A stretch of DNA of 7,368 nt, from positions 1 to 7,368 of the forward strand of contig DUOR01000463.1 of NCBI GenBank assembly GCA_012838715.1, given 5' to 3'. A model generated the notes under the pieces. That model ran no database searches. It had not been told where the DNA came from and saw only the letters and a list, made by a program, of their open reading frames with translations. The DNA comes from Actinomycetales bacterium. Its GTDB lineage: Bacteria; Actinomycetota; Actinomycetes; Mycobacteriales; Mycobacteriaceae. A program made the position numbers and the translations under genes. Below are positions 1 to 6,241 of this stretch, in pieces. The number at the start of each line of letters is the position of its first letter. The first letter of the stretch is position 1.

Positions 1-2
1 AT

Positions 3-104
3 TGATCCCGAGTTTTAGGTGGTGTGCCGGGTGATCCCGAGTTTTGGGTGGGCGCGGGAAGGGCACGGCTGGGCGGCGCCGGGTGATCCCGAGTTTTGGG
101 TGGG
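3..104. repeat. Three direct repeats of a 20-bp motif, irregularly spaced
   Basis: The motif TGATCCCGAGTTTTGGGTGG occurs at 32-51 and 84-103, and with one change (A for G at position 17) at 3-22. Copies 2 and 3 match over a longer stretch, including the preceding GCCGGG and one more G after the motif (27-52 and 79-104). The starts are 29 and 52 bp apart, so spacing is not constant. Within a copy, CCCGA and TTGGG could pair weakly, with a G-T wobble. The repeats lie just beyond the 3' end of xth and may continue upstream of the window. Their nature is unknown to me: a dispersed intergenic repeat, remnants of mobile-element ends, or a protein-binding array are all possible. Confidence 0.85.
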
Positions 105-173
105 TGCGGGGCCGGCTCAGGTGCTCGTACCGGGGTGGTCGGCCCCGGGGTCCGCGGGCAACCGGGACGTGAA

Positions 174-971
174 TTACACGTCGTAGTCGACGATGACGGG
201 CGCGTGGTCGGAAGCGCCCTTGCCCTTCCGCTCCTCACGGTCGATGAACGCGTGGGACGCCTTCGCGGCCAGGGCGGGGGAGGCCAGCTGGAAATCGATG
301 CGCATGCCCTGGCGCTTCTGGAACCGCAGCTGCTGGTAATCCCAGTACGTCCACTCGCCCTCGGTGAAGCGGCGGGTCACGTCACGGAAACCCGAATCCT
401 GCAGCGCCTCGAACGCCGCCCGCTCCGGCGGGGTGACGTGCGTCTTGCCCTCGAAGAAGGACATGTCCCACACGTCCTCGTCGAGCGGGGCGATGTTGAA
501 GTCGCCGCCGATCATCGCGAGGTGGCCGTCCTCCGCCTCGAGCCGCTCCAGCGCATCCTTCCGCAGGGCCTCCAGGAAACGCAGCTTGTAGTCGTAGTGC
601 GGGTCGCCGATCTCGCGGCCATTCGGGACGTACACGCTGTGGACGCGGACGCCGTTGCAGGTGGCGGCGATGTGGCGGGCCTCCGCCAATTGCTCGGCCT
701 CCTGATCCTTGGTGAACCCCGGCTGCCCCGGGAACCCCGTGACCACGTCGGACAGGCCGACGCGGGACAGGATCGCGACGCCGTTCCACTGGTTCAGGCC
801 ATGGTGCGCCACCTCGTACCCGAGCTCCTCGAATGCGGCCGACGGGAACTGATCGTCGCGGCACTTCGTCTCCTGGACGGCCATGACGTCCACGTCATGG
901 CGCTGCAGCACCCCGATCATCCGGTCGAGACGGGTACGGGCCGAGTTCACGTTCCAAACGCAGATACGCAT
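174..971 (-). CDS. xth: Exodeoxyribonuclease III (class II AP endonuclease)
   Basis: 265-residue member of the exonuclease III / AP endonuclease family (endonuclease/exonuclease/phosphatase fold). It incises DNA 5' of abasic sites and removes 3'-blocking groups in cytoplasmic base-excision repair. Length is close to E. coli ExoIII (268 aa), and the expected active-site residues are visible: N7 in the first strand, metal-binding E34 in VQETK, Y114 in VYVPNG, D157 and N159 in GGDFNIAP, D226 in RIDFQLAS, and the terminal SDHAP with D255 and H256. The ATG at 971 is chosen because homology begins there (MRICVWNVNS). The frame stays open upstream to 1352, but that stretch is Pro/Arg-rich low-complexity sequence overlapping the divergent gene. 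No strong Shine-Dalgarno precedes 971; an in-frame ATG at 1025 is a less likely alternative. The gene is divergent from the RDD gene. No convincing terminator is visible downstream. Confidence 0.96.
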   Translation of the reverse strand: MRICVWNVNSARTRLDRMIGVLQRHDVDVMAVQETKCRDDQFPSAAFEELGYEVAHHGLNQWNGVAILSRVGLSDVVTGFPGQPGFTKDQEAEQLAEARHIAATCNGVRVHSVYVPNGREIGDPHYDYKLRFLEALRKDALERLEAEDGHLAMIGGDFNIAPLDEDVWDMSFFEGKTHVTPPERAAFEALQDSGFRDVTRRFTEGEWTYWDYQQLRFQKRQGMRIDFQLASPALAAKASHAFIDREERKGKGASDHAPVIVDYDV

Positions 972-1053
972 GCCGACAACGGTACCCGGCGGGGGAACAA
1001 CCCCGGCCCGCCGGGCGTTGCGCATAAATAGAGGACAATCGGGGACGAGGAAC

Positions 1054-1097
1054 GAAACCGGGGAACCGGGCACGCGAACCGGGAACCGGGACCGGGG
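1054..1097. repeat. GAACCGGG short repeat cluster upstream of the RDD gene
   Basis: The 8-mer GAACCGGG occurs at 1063-1070, 1076-1083 and 1083-1090, flanked by degenerate forms (GAAACCGGGG at 1054-1063, GGACCGGGG at 1089-1097). The 10-mer GGGAACCGGG at 1061-1070 and 1081-1090 recurs exactly at 1927-1936, downstream of the same gene. It may be simple slippage-derived sequence; no function can be assigned. Confidence 0.6.
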
Positions 1098-1112
1098 ACA
1101 TGACCGGAAAAC

Positions 1113-1119
1113 GAAAGGG
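1113..1119 (+). promoter_or_regulatory. Ribosome binding site deciding the RDD gene start
   Basis: GAAAGGG lies 9 nt before the ATG at 1129 and supports that codon over the later in-frame ATG at 1213, which has no comparable purine-rich element in front of it. Confidence 0.6.
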
Positions 1120-1128
1120 TGGTCGGGG

Positions 1129-1860
1129 ATGAGCGGGTACGCCGAGGAACGAAACGTCGGAAAGCGCGGTACGGGCGGCGCACGCCCCACCCGCACGGGC
1201 GCGCGCGGCGACATGCCGCTCAGCCCGTTCCAACCCGTCGACCCCCGCCACCGCGCGGTGCAACCGGTGGTGGCGCGCTCGATGGTGCCCGCCGACCACC
1301 CGCTGCTCGGGGTGCCCGAATACGCCCGGAACCCCAAAATCACGCCGGCCACCGCGGCCGCCGCACACGCACTCGGCTACGACCCCGACGCAGTGAACGC
1401 GCCGCTGTCGCGCCGGGCCGGGGCGCTCATGCTCGACGGTGCGGTGTACGTGCTGCTGCTGGCGCTCGTCACCATCCTCATCGGCGTCTTCGGCGCGTCC
1501 GACGCCTGGGCCGCCGTGCTCTCCGGCGCCCTCATCGCCGGACCCGCCGGCTTCTACGCCTACCGCGCCGCCGGCGACGCCATCTTCGAGGGATCCCCCG
1601 GCAAGCACATGCTCGGCCTCTCCATGGGCGGGCCCAACGGCCTGCCCGTCTCCGCCGGCGACGGGCTGCGCCGCAACCTGTGGATCCTGCCGTCGATGAT
1701 CCCCGGCCTCGGCTGGATCGCCAGCGCCGGCCTGGCCACGTGGATCGGCCTCAGCGCCGGAAACGACCCGCTCGGCCGCGGCGGGCACGAACGGGCCATC
1801 GGCACCCGGGTAACCGAAAAGACCCCGAAAAAGGGCAACGGAAAAGCGCCCCGCAGGTAG
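1129..1860 (+). CDS. RDD family integral membrane protein
   Basis: 243-residue RDD-domain protein of unknown physiological role, located in the cytoplasmic membrane. An N-terminal cytoplasmic segment of about 90 residues, rich in Arg, Pro and Gly, precedes the domain. The domain opens with the RDD-type motif SRRAGALMLD (R95, R96, D103). Predicted membrane segments are near 104-122, 126-147 and 185-209. Between segments 2 and 3 is the family's conserved loop, here EGSPGKHMLGL, and after segment 3 comes a GGHERAIGTRV stretch matching the usual ending (RGLHDRLAGTRV type). Some RDD proteins have been linked to ion or solute transport, but substrate cannot be told here. The start at 1129 is preferred because of its ribosome binding site; 1213 is an alternative that would shorten the tail by 28 residues. 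The stop codon lies inside the terminator hairpin of the convergent gene. Confidence 0.9.
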   Translation: MSGYAEERNVGKRGTGGARPTRTGARGDMPLSPFQPVDPRHRAVQPVVARSMVPADHPLLGVPEYARNPKITPATAAAAHALGYDPDAVNAPLSRRAGALMLDGAVYVLLLALVTILIGVFGASDAWAAVLSGALIAGPAGFYAYRAAGDAIFEGSPGKHMLGLSMGGPNGLPVSAGDGLRRNLWILPSMIPGLGWIASAGLATWIGLSAGNDPLGRGGHERAIGTRVTEKTPKKGNGKAPRR

Positions 1861-1868
1861 CGGGGCGC
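1841..1868 (-). terminator. Intrinsic terminator for the acidic repeat-protein gene
   Basis: GCGCCCCGC (1846-1854) and GCGGGGCGC (1860-1868) form a perfect 9-bp stem with the 5-nt loop AGGTA. Read on the minus strand, the stem is followed at once by TTTTC (1845-1841), the form of a Rho-independent terminator. It lies about 80 nt past the stop of the minus-strand gene and contains the RDD stop codon in its loop and stem (1858-1860). On the plus strand no T-run follows, so it is oriented for the converging gene, though it could also protect the 3' end of the RDD transcript. Confidence 0.75.
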
Positions 1869-1870
1869 CG

Positions 1871-1939
1871 TCCCGGTCAACCCGACCGGAGGGGACTGGG
1901 CGTTCATCCCGGTCAACCGGACCGGAGGGAACCGGGCGT
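1871..1939. repeat. Two 33-bp direct repeats, each with a small hairpin
   Basis: Copies at 1871-1903 and 1907-1939 (period 36 bp) differ at about four positions. Each contains a perfect 6-bp inverted repeat, CCGGTC and GACCGG around a 5-nt loop (1873-1889 and 1909-1925). They fill the gap between the convergent RDD and repeat-protein genes. No T-run follows either hairpin, so they are not classical terminators, although they could assist termination or stabilise 3' ends. Confidence 0.75.
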
Positions 1940-1946
1940 CGGGGAA

Positions 1947-2717
1947 CTAGGCGTCCAGGCCCTCGGTGTAGGTCGCGGTCTGCTCGACCACGTCCGGGAT
2001 GCCGTCGCCATCGACGTCCGTCATGGTGACGTCGACGTAGCCGTCGCCATCGAGGTCCATGTCCACCCGGTCGAAGGTGCCGTCGCCGTCCAGGTCGGAG
2101 TAGACCTCGTCGGCCTGGCCGTCGTGGTCGACGTCGATGTGCAGCTCATCGACCACGCCGTCGCCGTCGTAGTCCACGTGGGACTGGTCGATGATGCCGT
2201 CGCCGTTGGTGTCGACGCCCAGCTCGTAGGCCACGCCGCCCACGTTCTCGGTCAGCTGCGCGTCGGCGATGCCGTCGCCGTCCAGGTCCAGGACCGTGGT
2301 GTCCACGACGCCGTCGCCGTCGATGTCGGCGTAACCGACGACCTGCGCCTCACCCGCGGCATCCGAAGCGTTCGTGACGGTCGCGGTGTCCACGCCGGCC
2401 TCCTCGAAGACCTCGTTGAGCTCCTCCTCCGAGGTGACCGTGGTCTCCAGGGTGGTGTCGCCGTCGGTGTCCAGCTGAATCGCGTCGACGACGCCGTCGC
2501 CGTCCACGTCGGTGACCACGGTGTCGACGATGCCGTCGCCGTCCAGGTCCAGGCCAATCTGGTCGATGGAGCCGTCGCCGTCCAGGTCGGCGGCGGTCTG
2601 CACGTCGGCGGCGCTCTCCTCGAGAACCTCGTCCAGGGTGAAGTTGAAGTCGGTGGACTGGGTGGACTCGGCGCCGGTGTTCTGCTCGGCCGGGTTGTTG
2701 GTGTTCTCGCTCGACAT
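1947..2717 (-). CDS. Acidic DxDGDG calcium-loop repeat protein
   Basis: 256-residue protein with no named family that I recognise. Twelve repeats of the form DxDGDGxxD, each 13 residues, lie in three blocks: 44-95 (four repeats), 131-155 (two) and 169-246 (six). Spacers at 96-130 and 156-168 separate them, and a Ser/Thr/Asn/Gln-rich tail (1-43) precedes them. The repeat resembles the Ca2+-coordinating loop of EF-hands and thrombospondin type-3 repeats, so calcium binding is likely but inferred. By eye count it has about 53 Asp, 20 Glu, a single Arg and no Lys. No signal peptide, lipobox, sortase signal or membrane segment is visible. The fourth repeat is degenerate (DTDGDTTLE) and the ninth has His in place of Gly (DVDHDG). 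The start at 2717 is backed by AAAGGA (2726-2731) 8 nt upstream; the open frame beyond it is not protein-like. The gene is divergent from the dynamin operon and ends at a terminator at 1841-1868. A structural, scaffold or Ca2+-responsive role is possible. Confidence 0.88.
   Translation of the reverse strand: MSSENTNNPAEQNTGAESTQSTDFNFTLDEVLEESAADVQTAADLDGDGSIDQIGLDLDGDGIVDTVVTDVDGDGVVDAIQLDTDGDTTLETTVTSEEELNEVFEEAGVDTATVTNASDAAGEAQVVGYADIDGDGVVDTTVLDLDGDGIADAQLTENVGGVAYELGVDTNGDGIIDQSHVDYDGDGVVDELHIDVDHDGQADEVYSDLDGDGTFDRVDMDLDGDGYVDVTMTDVDGDGIPDVVEQTATYTEGLDA
1980..2588 (-). repeat. Coding repeats, 39-bp unit (12 x 13 residues)
   Basis: The DNA encoding the DxDGDG repeats shows recurring GCCGTCGCCGTC (plus-strand view; GAC GGC GAC GGC codons on the coding strand), for example near 2158, 2269, 2312, 2490, 2534 and 2573. 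Units within a block are exactly 39 bp apart. Such near-identical units favour slippage and unequal crossing-over, so copy number probably varies between strains. The region is coding and is not a CRISPR array. Confidence 0.85.
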
Positions 2718-2811
2718 CGTTCTTGTCCTTTCGGTGTCCCCCGGGGCCGGGGTTCTGGGGTGGTGTTCGCGGTGTCTCCCGCGTTGTTCGACAATGAGAT
2801 GCACCGGATGC

Positions 2812-2825
2812 CGGGAATGTTCCCG
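2812..2825. promoter_or_regulatory. Inverted repeat 1 in the divergent control region
   Basis: CGGGAA-TG-TTCCCG is a perfect 6+6 inverted repeat in the 209-bp gap between the divergent repeat-protein and dynamin genes. It abuts a second inverted repeat starting at 2825. The arrangement fits operator half-sites for a dimeric regulator, but no regulator is encoded in the window and I cannot match the motif to a known one. Confidence 0.45.
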
Positions 2826-2849
2826 TTCCCCGAAAAATACTTTCGGAAC
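2825..2849. promoter_or_regulatory. Inverted repeat 2 in the divergent control region
   Basis: The arms GTTCC-CC-GAAA and TTTCGGAAC surround AATAC; the core CCGAAA/TTTCGG (2830-2835, 2841-2846) is perfect, and GTTCC/GGAAC extends it with two unpaired C. Its A+T-rich centre also gives a minus-strand TATTTT (2839-2834), a possible -10 element for the repeat-protein gene, without a clear -35. The site could be an operator, a promoter core, or both. Confidence 0.45.
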
Positions 2850-2882
2850 CCCTCGCGCGCAGCCCCGGCGGGCGCGGGGGTT

Positions 2883-2888
2883 TAGGAT
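2883..2888 (+). promoter_or_regulatory. Candidate -10 element of the dynamin operon
   Basis: TAGGAT at 2883-2888 fits the TAnnnT pattern of actinobacterial sigma-70-type -10 elements. It sits 38 nt before the ATG at 2927, leaving a leader of roughly 30 nt that contains the ribosome binding site AAGGA (2914-2918). No good -35 is visible in the G+C-rich stretch before it. The two inverted repeats end about 34 bp upstream. Confidence 0.45.
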
Positions 2889-2926
2889 GGCTGCACCCGA
2901 CACCCCAGGAACCAAGGACCAGATCG

Positions 2927-4798
2927 ATGACCGAAGCGCAGGCCGAGGCACAGGCGACGGCGCAGGCGAAAGCCAAGAGCCAGCTGAAGGCCATCGTCAC
3001 CCGCTCCGCCGGGAACCTGTCCAAATCGCTGAAGGTCCTGGAGGAATACGGCCGTGACCAGGCCGTCGAGGCCATCCGCCAAACCTGGGACGACAAGACC
3101 CGCCGCGGCACCGTCGTCGTGGTCGGCGAGGTAAAGCGCGGCAAGAGCTCCCTGCTCAACGCCATCGCCGGCCAGCGCGACCTGCTGCCCACCGACGTCG
3201 ACATCTGCACGTCCACCCCGCTGCGGATGGTGGCCTTCGACGAAGGCAACGACAACATCGATCTCCACTTCGGCGACCGCGTGGAAAAGGCCCCCATCAC
3301 GGAACTCCGCGAATGGTCGACCGTCGGCGGCGCCCGCGTGGCCGACCCCGACACCGTCGAGCTGCCGACGTCGGTGACCATCCGGGCCCGCGGCTCGCAC
3401 GTGCCGAAAGCGGAGTTCATCGACACCCCGGGCGCGGGAGGCCTCGACCGCGACGCCATCGACATCGCCCTGTCCCGCGCCCGCGGCGCCGGCGTGCTCC
3501 TGATGGTCTGCGACTCGTCCACGCCGATCACCTCCCCGGAAATGGACATCCTCAACCTGGCGTCCGAGGGCACCGGTTCCGTCATCGTCGCGGTGACCAA
3601 GACCGACAAGAACCTCCGCCGCTGGCGCGCCATCGTCGAGGACGACAAGCGCCTCATCCGCGAGCACCTGGGCCGCGACGTCCCCGTCATCGGGGTGTCC
3701 AGCCTGCGCGCCGTCGACGCCGCGGAGTCCACCGACCCGGAGCGCCGCGCCCGCATCGAGGCCACCTGCGGCATCGCCGCCCTGCGCCGGCAGATCGAGG
3801 CCGAGCTCGCCCGCGGCGCCCTGCTGCCGAAGATCGCGGCCCTGTCCATGGCGGAGGGCGCGCTCAAGGACGTGAACACCACGCTCGACGCGGACATCTC
3901 CGCCATCGATCGGCCCGCCGAAGTCCTCCCCGAACTGGAACAGCGGAAGGAGGAGCTGAAGAAGCTCCAGGCGCACGGCCAGGAGTGGGAGCAGATCCTC
4001 GGCCGCAACATCGCCGTCACCCGCCAGCGGATCATGGGCGACTTCGACGCCGAGGTCGACAAGATCCGCGAGCACTGGATCCGGCACATCAACAACTCCG
4101 GCATGAAGGTCCTGCGCAGCAAGCCGCAGGTCTTCACCGCCCAAATCGAGGCCGAACTGAACGCGGCCGGCGAGCGGGCCGTCGGCAAGCAGCTGCACAT
4201 GATGCGGAAGGAATCGGCCGCGCTGTTCGGCGACGTGCACGAATGGCACGACATGCAGCACGTCGCCCTGTCGCGGCTGGCGCCCGCCGACATCGGCGAA
4301 CGCGAGGTGGCCTCCAAGCGCGAGAACCTGATGGACCCCGGCATGATCACGCTCGGCGTCATCTCCGGCCCGGCGCTGGCCTCCGGCGGTTCGGCGGCGC
4401 TCGGCGCCATCGGCGTGGCCTCCGTGGCGCTGCCGGCGGCGGTCATCGGCGTCGGCTGGCTCGGCATCAACATGGCCTACCGCGCCATGCGCAACGGCAA
4501 GCAGCACCTGGTCACCTGGGTCCGCGAGACCACCGTGGCCATGCGGCAGAACGTCAACCGCAACGTCGACACGATGGTCACCACCCTGCGCACCGAAATG
4601 GTGCTGCGGTACCGGGCGCGGCTGCGCGCGGAAATGGACATCGTGAAGACGCGCATCGAGGAGGCCCAGAAGGCCGCCCGCCAGGACGAGCAGGAACGGC
4701 GCCAGAAGCTGGCGGAACTCAGGAGGAAGGCCGACATCGTCGGGCAGATGCACAAGGCCGTCGCGTCGGACGTCACCGCCCTGCGGGGGGTGCGCTGA
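2927..4798 (+). CDS. Dynamin-like GTPase, IniA-like
   Basis: 623-residue bacterial dynamin-like protein that probably binds and reshapes the cytoplasmic membrane by GTP-driven conformational change. GTPase motifs: G1 GEVKRGKS (67-74), likely G2 threonine at 95 or 97, G3 DTPG (166-169), G4 TKTD (224-227) followed after a few residues by RWRAIVEDD, very like the matching part of mycobacterial IniA (recalled, not aligned). Helical stalk segments include a charged stretch near 336-355 and a C-terminal coiled coil at about 565-603. A hydrophobic Gly/Ala-rich region at 473-518 is the likely membrane-inserting tip or hairpin. The N terminus is Ala/Gln-rich (2-20). Size is close to IniA (about 640 aa). 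The start has AAGGA 8 nt upstream. It is the first gene of the operon, and its stop overlaps the next start by 1 nt, so the two GTPases are probably made together and may pair. Confidence 0.95.
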   Translation: MTEAQAEAQATAQAKAKSQLKAIVTRSAGNLSKSLKVLEEYGRDQAVEAIRQTWDDKTRRGTVVVVGEVKRGKSSLLNAIAGQRDLLPTDVDICTSTPLRMVAFDEGNDNIDLHFGDRVEKAPITELREWSTVGGARVADPDTVELPTSVTIRARGSHVPKAEFIDTPGAGGLDRDAIDIALSRARGAGVLLMVCDSSTPITSPEMDILNLASEGTGSVIVAVTKTDKNLRRWRAIVEDDKRLIREHLGRDVPVIGVSSLRAVDAAESTDPERRARIEATCGIAALRRQIEAELARGALLPKIAALSMAEGALKDVNTTLDADISAIDRPAEVLPELEQRKEELKKLQAHGQEWEQILGRNIAVTRQRIMGDFDAEVDKIREHWIRHINNSGMKVLRSKPQVFTAQIEAELNAAGERAVGKQLHMMRKESAALFGDVHEWHDMQHVALSRLAPADIGEREVASKRENLMDPGMITLGVISGPALASGGSAALGAIGVASVALPAAVIGVGWLGINMAYRAMRNGKQHLVTWVRETTVAMRQNVNRNVDTMVTTLRTEMVLRYRARLRAEMDIVKTRIEEAQKAARQDEQERRQKLAELRRKADIVGQMHKAVASDVTALRGVR

Positions 4799-6207
4799 TG
4801 AACCGCATCAACGACCCGGTGACCGCCGGCATCGACCAGGCGCTGCGCGCGCTCGCCCGCGGCGGCGGGGACCTGCCCAACCAGGCCAACCGGCTGGGCC
4901 GCATCCTGTTCTCCCCGCCGCGCATCCTCGTCGTCGGCAGGCTGAAGGCCGGTAAGTCGACGCTGGTCAATGCGCTGCTGCAGGAGCGCGTCGCCGCGAC
5001 GGGCGCCCTGGAGACCACCAAGGCGGTGACGGTGTTCCGGCACGGGGCGCCGACGCGCGCCGAGGTGTTCGGCGTCGACGGTTCCTTCAACCGGGGCGAC
5101 CTGACCGACGGCATCCTCACCGGGCTGAACCGCCCCGTCGGCGACGTCGACCACGTGGACATGTACCTGCCCAACGCGGCGGTGAAGAGCATGACGCTCA
5201 TCGACACGCCGGGCATCTCCACCCTCACCGTCGAAACGCGCAAGGCCACCGAACGCCTGCTCATCGACGGTTTCAAGCAGACCCGCGACGCCGCCGTCGA
5301 CGCCGACGCGGCCGTCTTCCTCTTCGACTCGATGCCGCGCGACGATGAGCGCGAGTTCGTCGGCAAGCTGGGTTTCACCCCGCTGAACACGGTGGGCGTG
5401 CTGTCGCGCGCCGACGGTTTCGGCGAGGGCGCCTTCGGCCGCCGCGACTCGCTGGACCACGCGCGCCGCTACTGCGGGGTACTCCGCGGCCGGCTGCAGT
5501 CGCTGGTCGGCGACGTGTTCCCGGTGTCCGGCCTGATGGCGGAGACCTCCGCGACGGGCCTGGTCACCGAGCCGCTCGCCCGCATCGTGGCGTCGCTGGC
5601 GGACCTGCCGCACGAGGACCTCGTCGAGGAACTCGAGGCGGAGAACCCCACCCGCATCAGCGCCGCCGACCGCGACCTCGCGCTCGACCTGCTCGGCGAG
5701 TACGGCGTCGTGCACGGCGCGAAAATCGCCGCCAACGGCGCGCACGCCCTGACCGGTTGGCTGGAGGAACGCTCCGGAATCGCCGGCCTGCGCCGCGTCC
5801 TGTCCGGCGGCCTGCTGCGCTTCGCCGCCCTCGGCCGCGCCGCCCGCCTGCTGCACCAGCTGGAGCTGCTCGGCTACAACCACCCGCAGTCCCGCCACGT
5901 GCGGCACGTGCTGGAAATCCTGCTGCGCCAGCCGGTCATGGAACCCGTCCTGCTGTTCACCGCCTACCGCGGGTTGACGCGCACCTCGCCCAATTCGCCG
6001 CTGATGCCCATGCTTTACGACGCGATGGTGGGGGACACCCCGGCCACCCGCCTGGGCCTGCCCGCGGCGGCCGACGGATACCAGGTCCGGGAGAGCGCGC
6101 GGCGGATGCACGCGCGGCTGCAGGAAATGGCGCTGGTCGGGCTGTCGGCGGCCGAGGAGGACTCCCGGGTTCGCCTCATCGCGATGGTCACGCCGCTGTT
6201 AAGCTAA
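4798..6207 (+). CDS. Dynamin-like GTPase, IniC-like
   Basis: 469-residue second dynamin-family GTPase, similar in order of motifs to mycobacterial IniC. G1 is GRLKAGKS (47-54) with T55, the G2 region is LETTKAVTVF with T73/T74, and G3 is DTPG (136-139). The G4 position reads SRAD (203-206) instead of N/TKxD; as I recall, IniC has the same SRAD, so this is a subfamily trait and not damage. The C-terminal half is helical, with a conserved-looking LLGEYGVVHGAKIA and a LEERSGIAGLRRVL stretch. No membrane-spanning segment is visible, unlike the upstream partner. The ATG overlaps the TGA of the preceding gene by one base, with a G-run (4785-4790) as its ribosome binding site, so translational coupling is likely. 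The frame remains open far upstream inside the preceding gene, but that extension is Arg/Pro-rich shadow sequence. A hetero-complex with the upstream GTPase is inferred. Confidence 0.94.
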   Translation: MNRINDPVTAGIDQALRALARGGGDLPNQANRLGRILFSPPRILVVGRLKAGKSTLVNALLQERVAATGALETTKAVTVFRHGAPTRAEVFGVDGSFNRGDLTDGILTGLNRPVGDVDHVDMYLPNAAVKSMTLIDTPGISTLTVETRKATERLLIDGFKQTRDAAVDADAAVFLFDSMPRDDEREFVGKLGFTPLNTVGVLSRADGFGEGAFGRRDSLDHARRYCGVLRGRLQSLVGDVFPVSGLMAETSATGLVTEPLARIVASLADLPHEDLVEELEAENPTRISAADRDLALDLLGEYGVVHGAKIAANGAHALTGWLEERSGIAGLRRVLSGGLLRFAALGRAARLLHQLELLGYNHPQSRHVRHVLEILLRQPVMEPVLLFTAYRGLTRTSPNSPLMPMLYDAMVGDTPATRLGLPAAADGYQVRESARRMHARLQEMALVGLSAAEEDSRVRLIAMVTPLLS

Positions 6208-6241
6208 CCGGAGTTTCCTCGAGCTCCGAAAGGATCGCCGC

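Larger units (their letters stand above)
972..1128. promoter_or_regulatory. Divergent intergenic region between xth and the RDD gene
   Basis: This 157-bp gap must hold the start signals for both divergent genes. The only A+T-rich island is around 1023-1039 (CATAAATAG followed by GGACAAT). It could supply a -10 element in either direction: TATTTA on the minus strand for xth, about 55 nt before its ATG, or TAAATA/GACAAT on the plus strand for the RDD gene. No convincing -35 hexamer is seen, which is not unusual for actinobacterial promoters. The assignment is weak. Confidence 0.35.

Noticed and set aside
3..104. CRISPR array
   Set aside because: There are only three copies, with unequal spacers of 9 and 32 bp, the repeats are short, and no cas genes are present.
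130..148. Terminator of xth (CCGGGG/CCCCGG hairpin)
   Set aside because: The stem is only 6 bp with a 7-nt loop and no T-run on either side; such pairings are common at this base composition.
96..1031. Plus-strand open frame of 311 codons opposite xth
   Set aside because: It is antisense to a gene with all exonuclease III catalytic residues, has low-complexity composition, and has no family motif.
972..1352. N-terminal extension of the xth frame
   Set aside because: The added residues are Pro/Arg/Ser-rich and overlap the divergent RDD gene; homology to exonuclease III starts at the ATG at 971.
1119..2885. 588-codon plus-strand open frame with Val/Asp-rich repeats over the acidic gene
   Set aside because: It is the antisense reading of the DxDGDG repeats plus an Arg-rich frame of the RDD gene; the minus-strand gene has a good ribosome binding site and a coherent protein pattern.
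2882..4753. 623-codon minus-strand open frame opposite the IniA-like gene
   Set aside because: Long antisense frames are expected in G+C-rich coding DNA; the plus-strand protein has all GTPase motifs.
3313..4797. In-frame upstream extension of the IniC-like GTPase, which would give a 964-residue protein
   Set aside because: The extension is Arg/Pro/His-rich out-of-frame sequence of the IniA-like gene; the GTPase fold starts after the ATG at 4798, which has a G-rich ribosome binding site.
4477..6111. 544-codon minus-strand open frame opposite the IniC-like gene
   Set aside because: It is the antisense shadow of a gene with G1, G3 and G4 motifs, and its own product shows no recognisable domain.
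6209..6228. Terminator or attenuator between the IniC-like and Hsp70 genes
   Set aside because: The CGGAG/CTCCG stem is 5 bp with a 10-nt loop and no T-run, so read-through within the operon is more likely.
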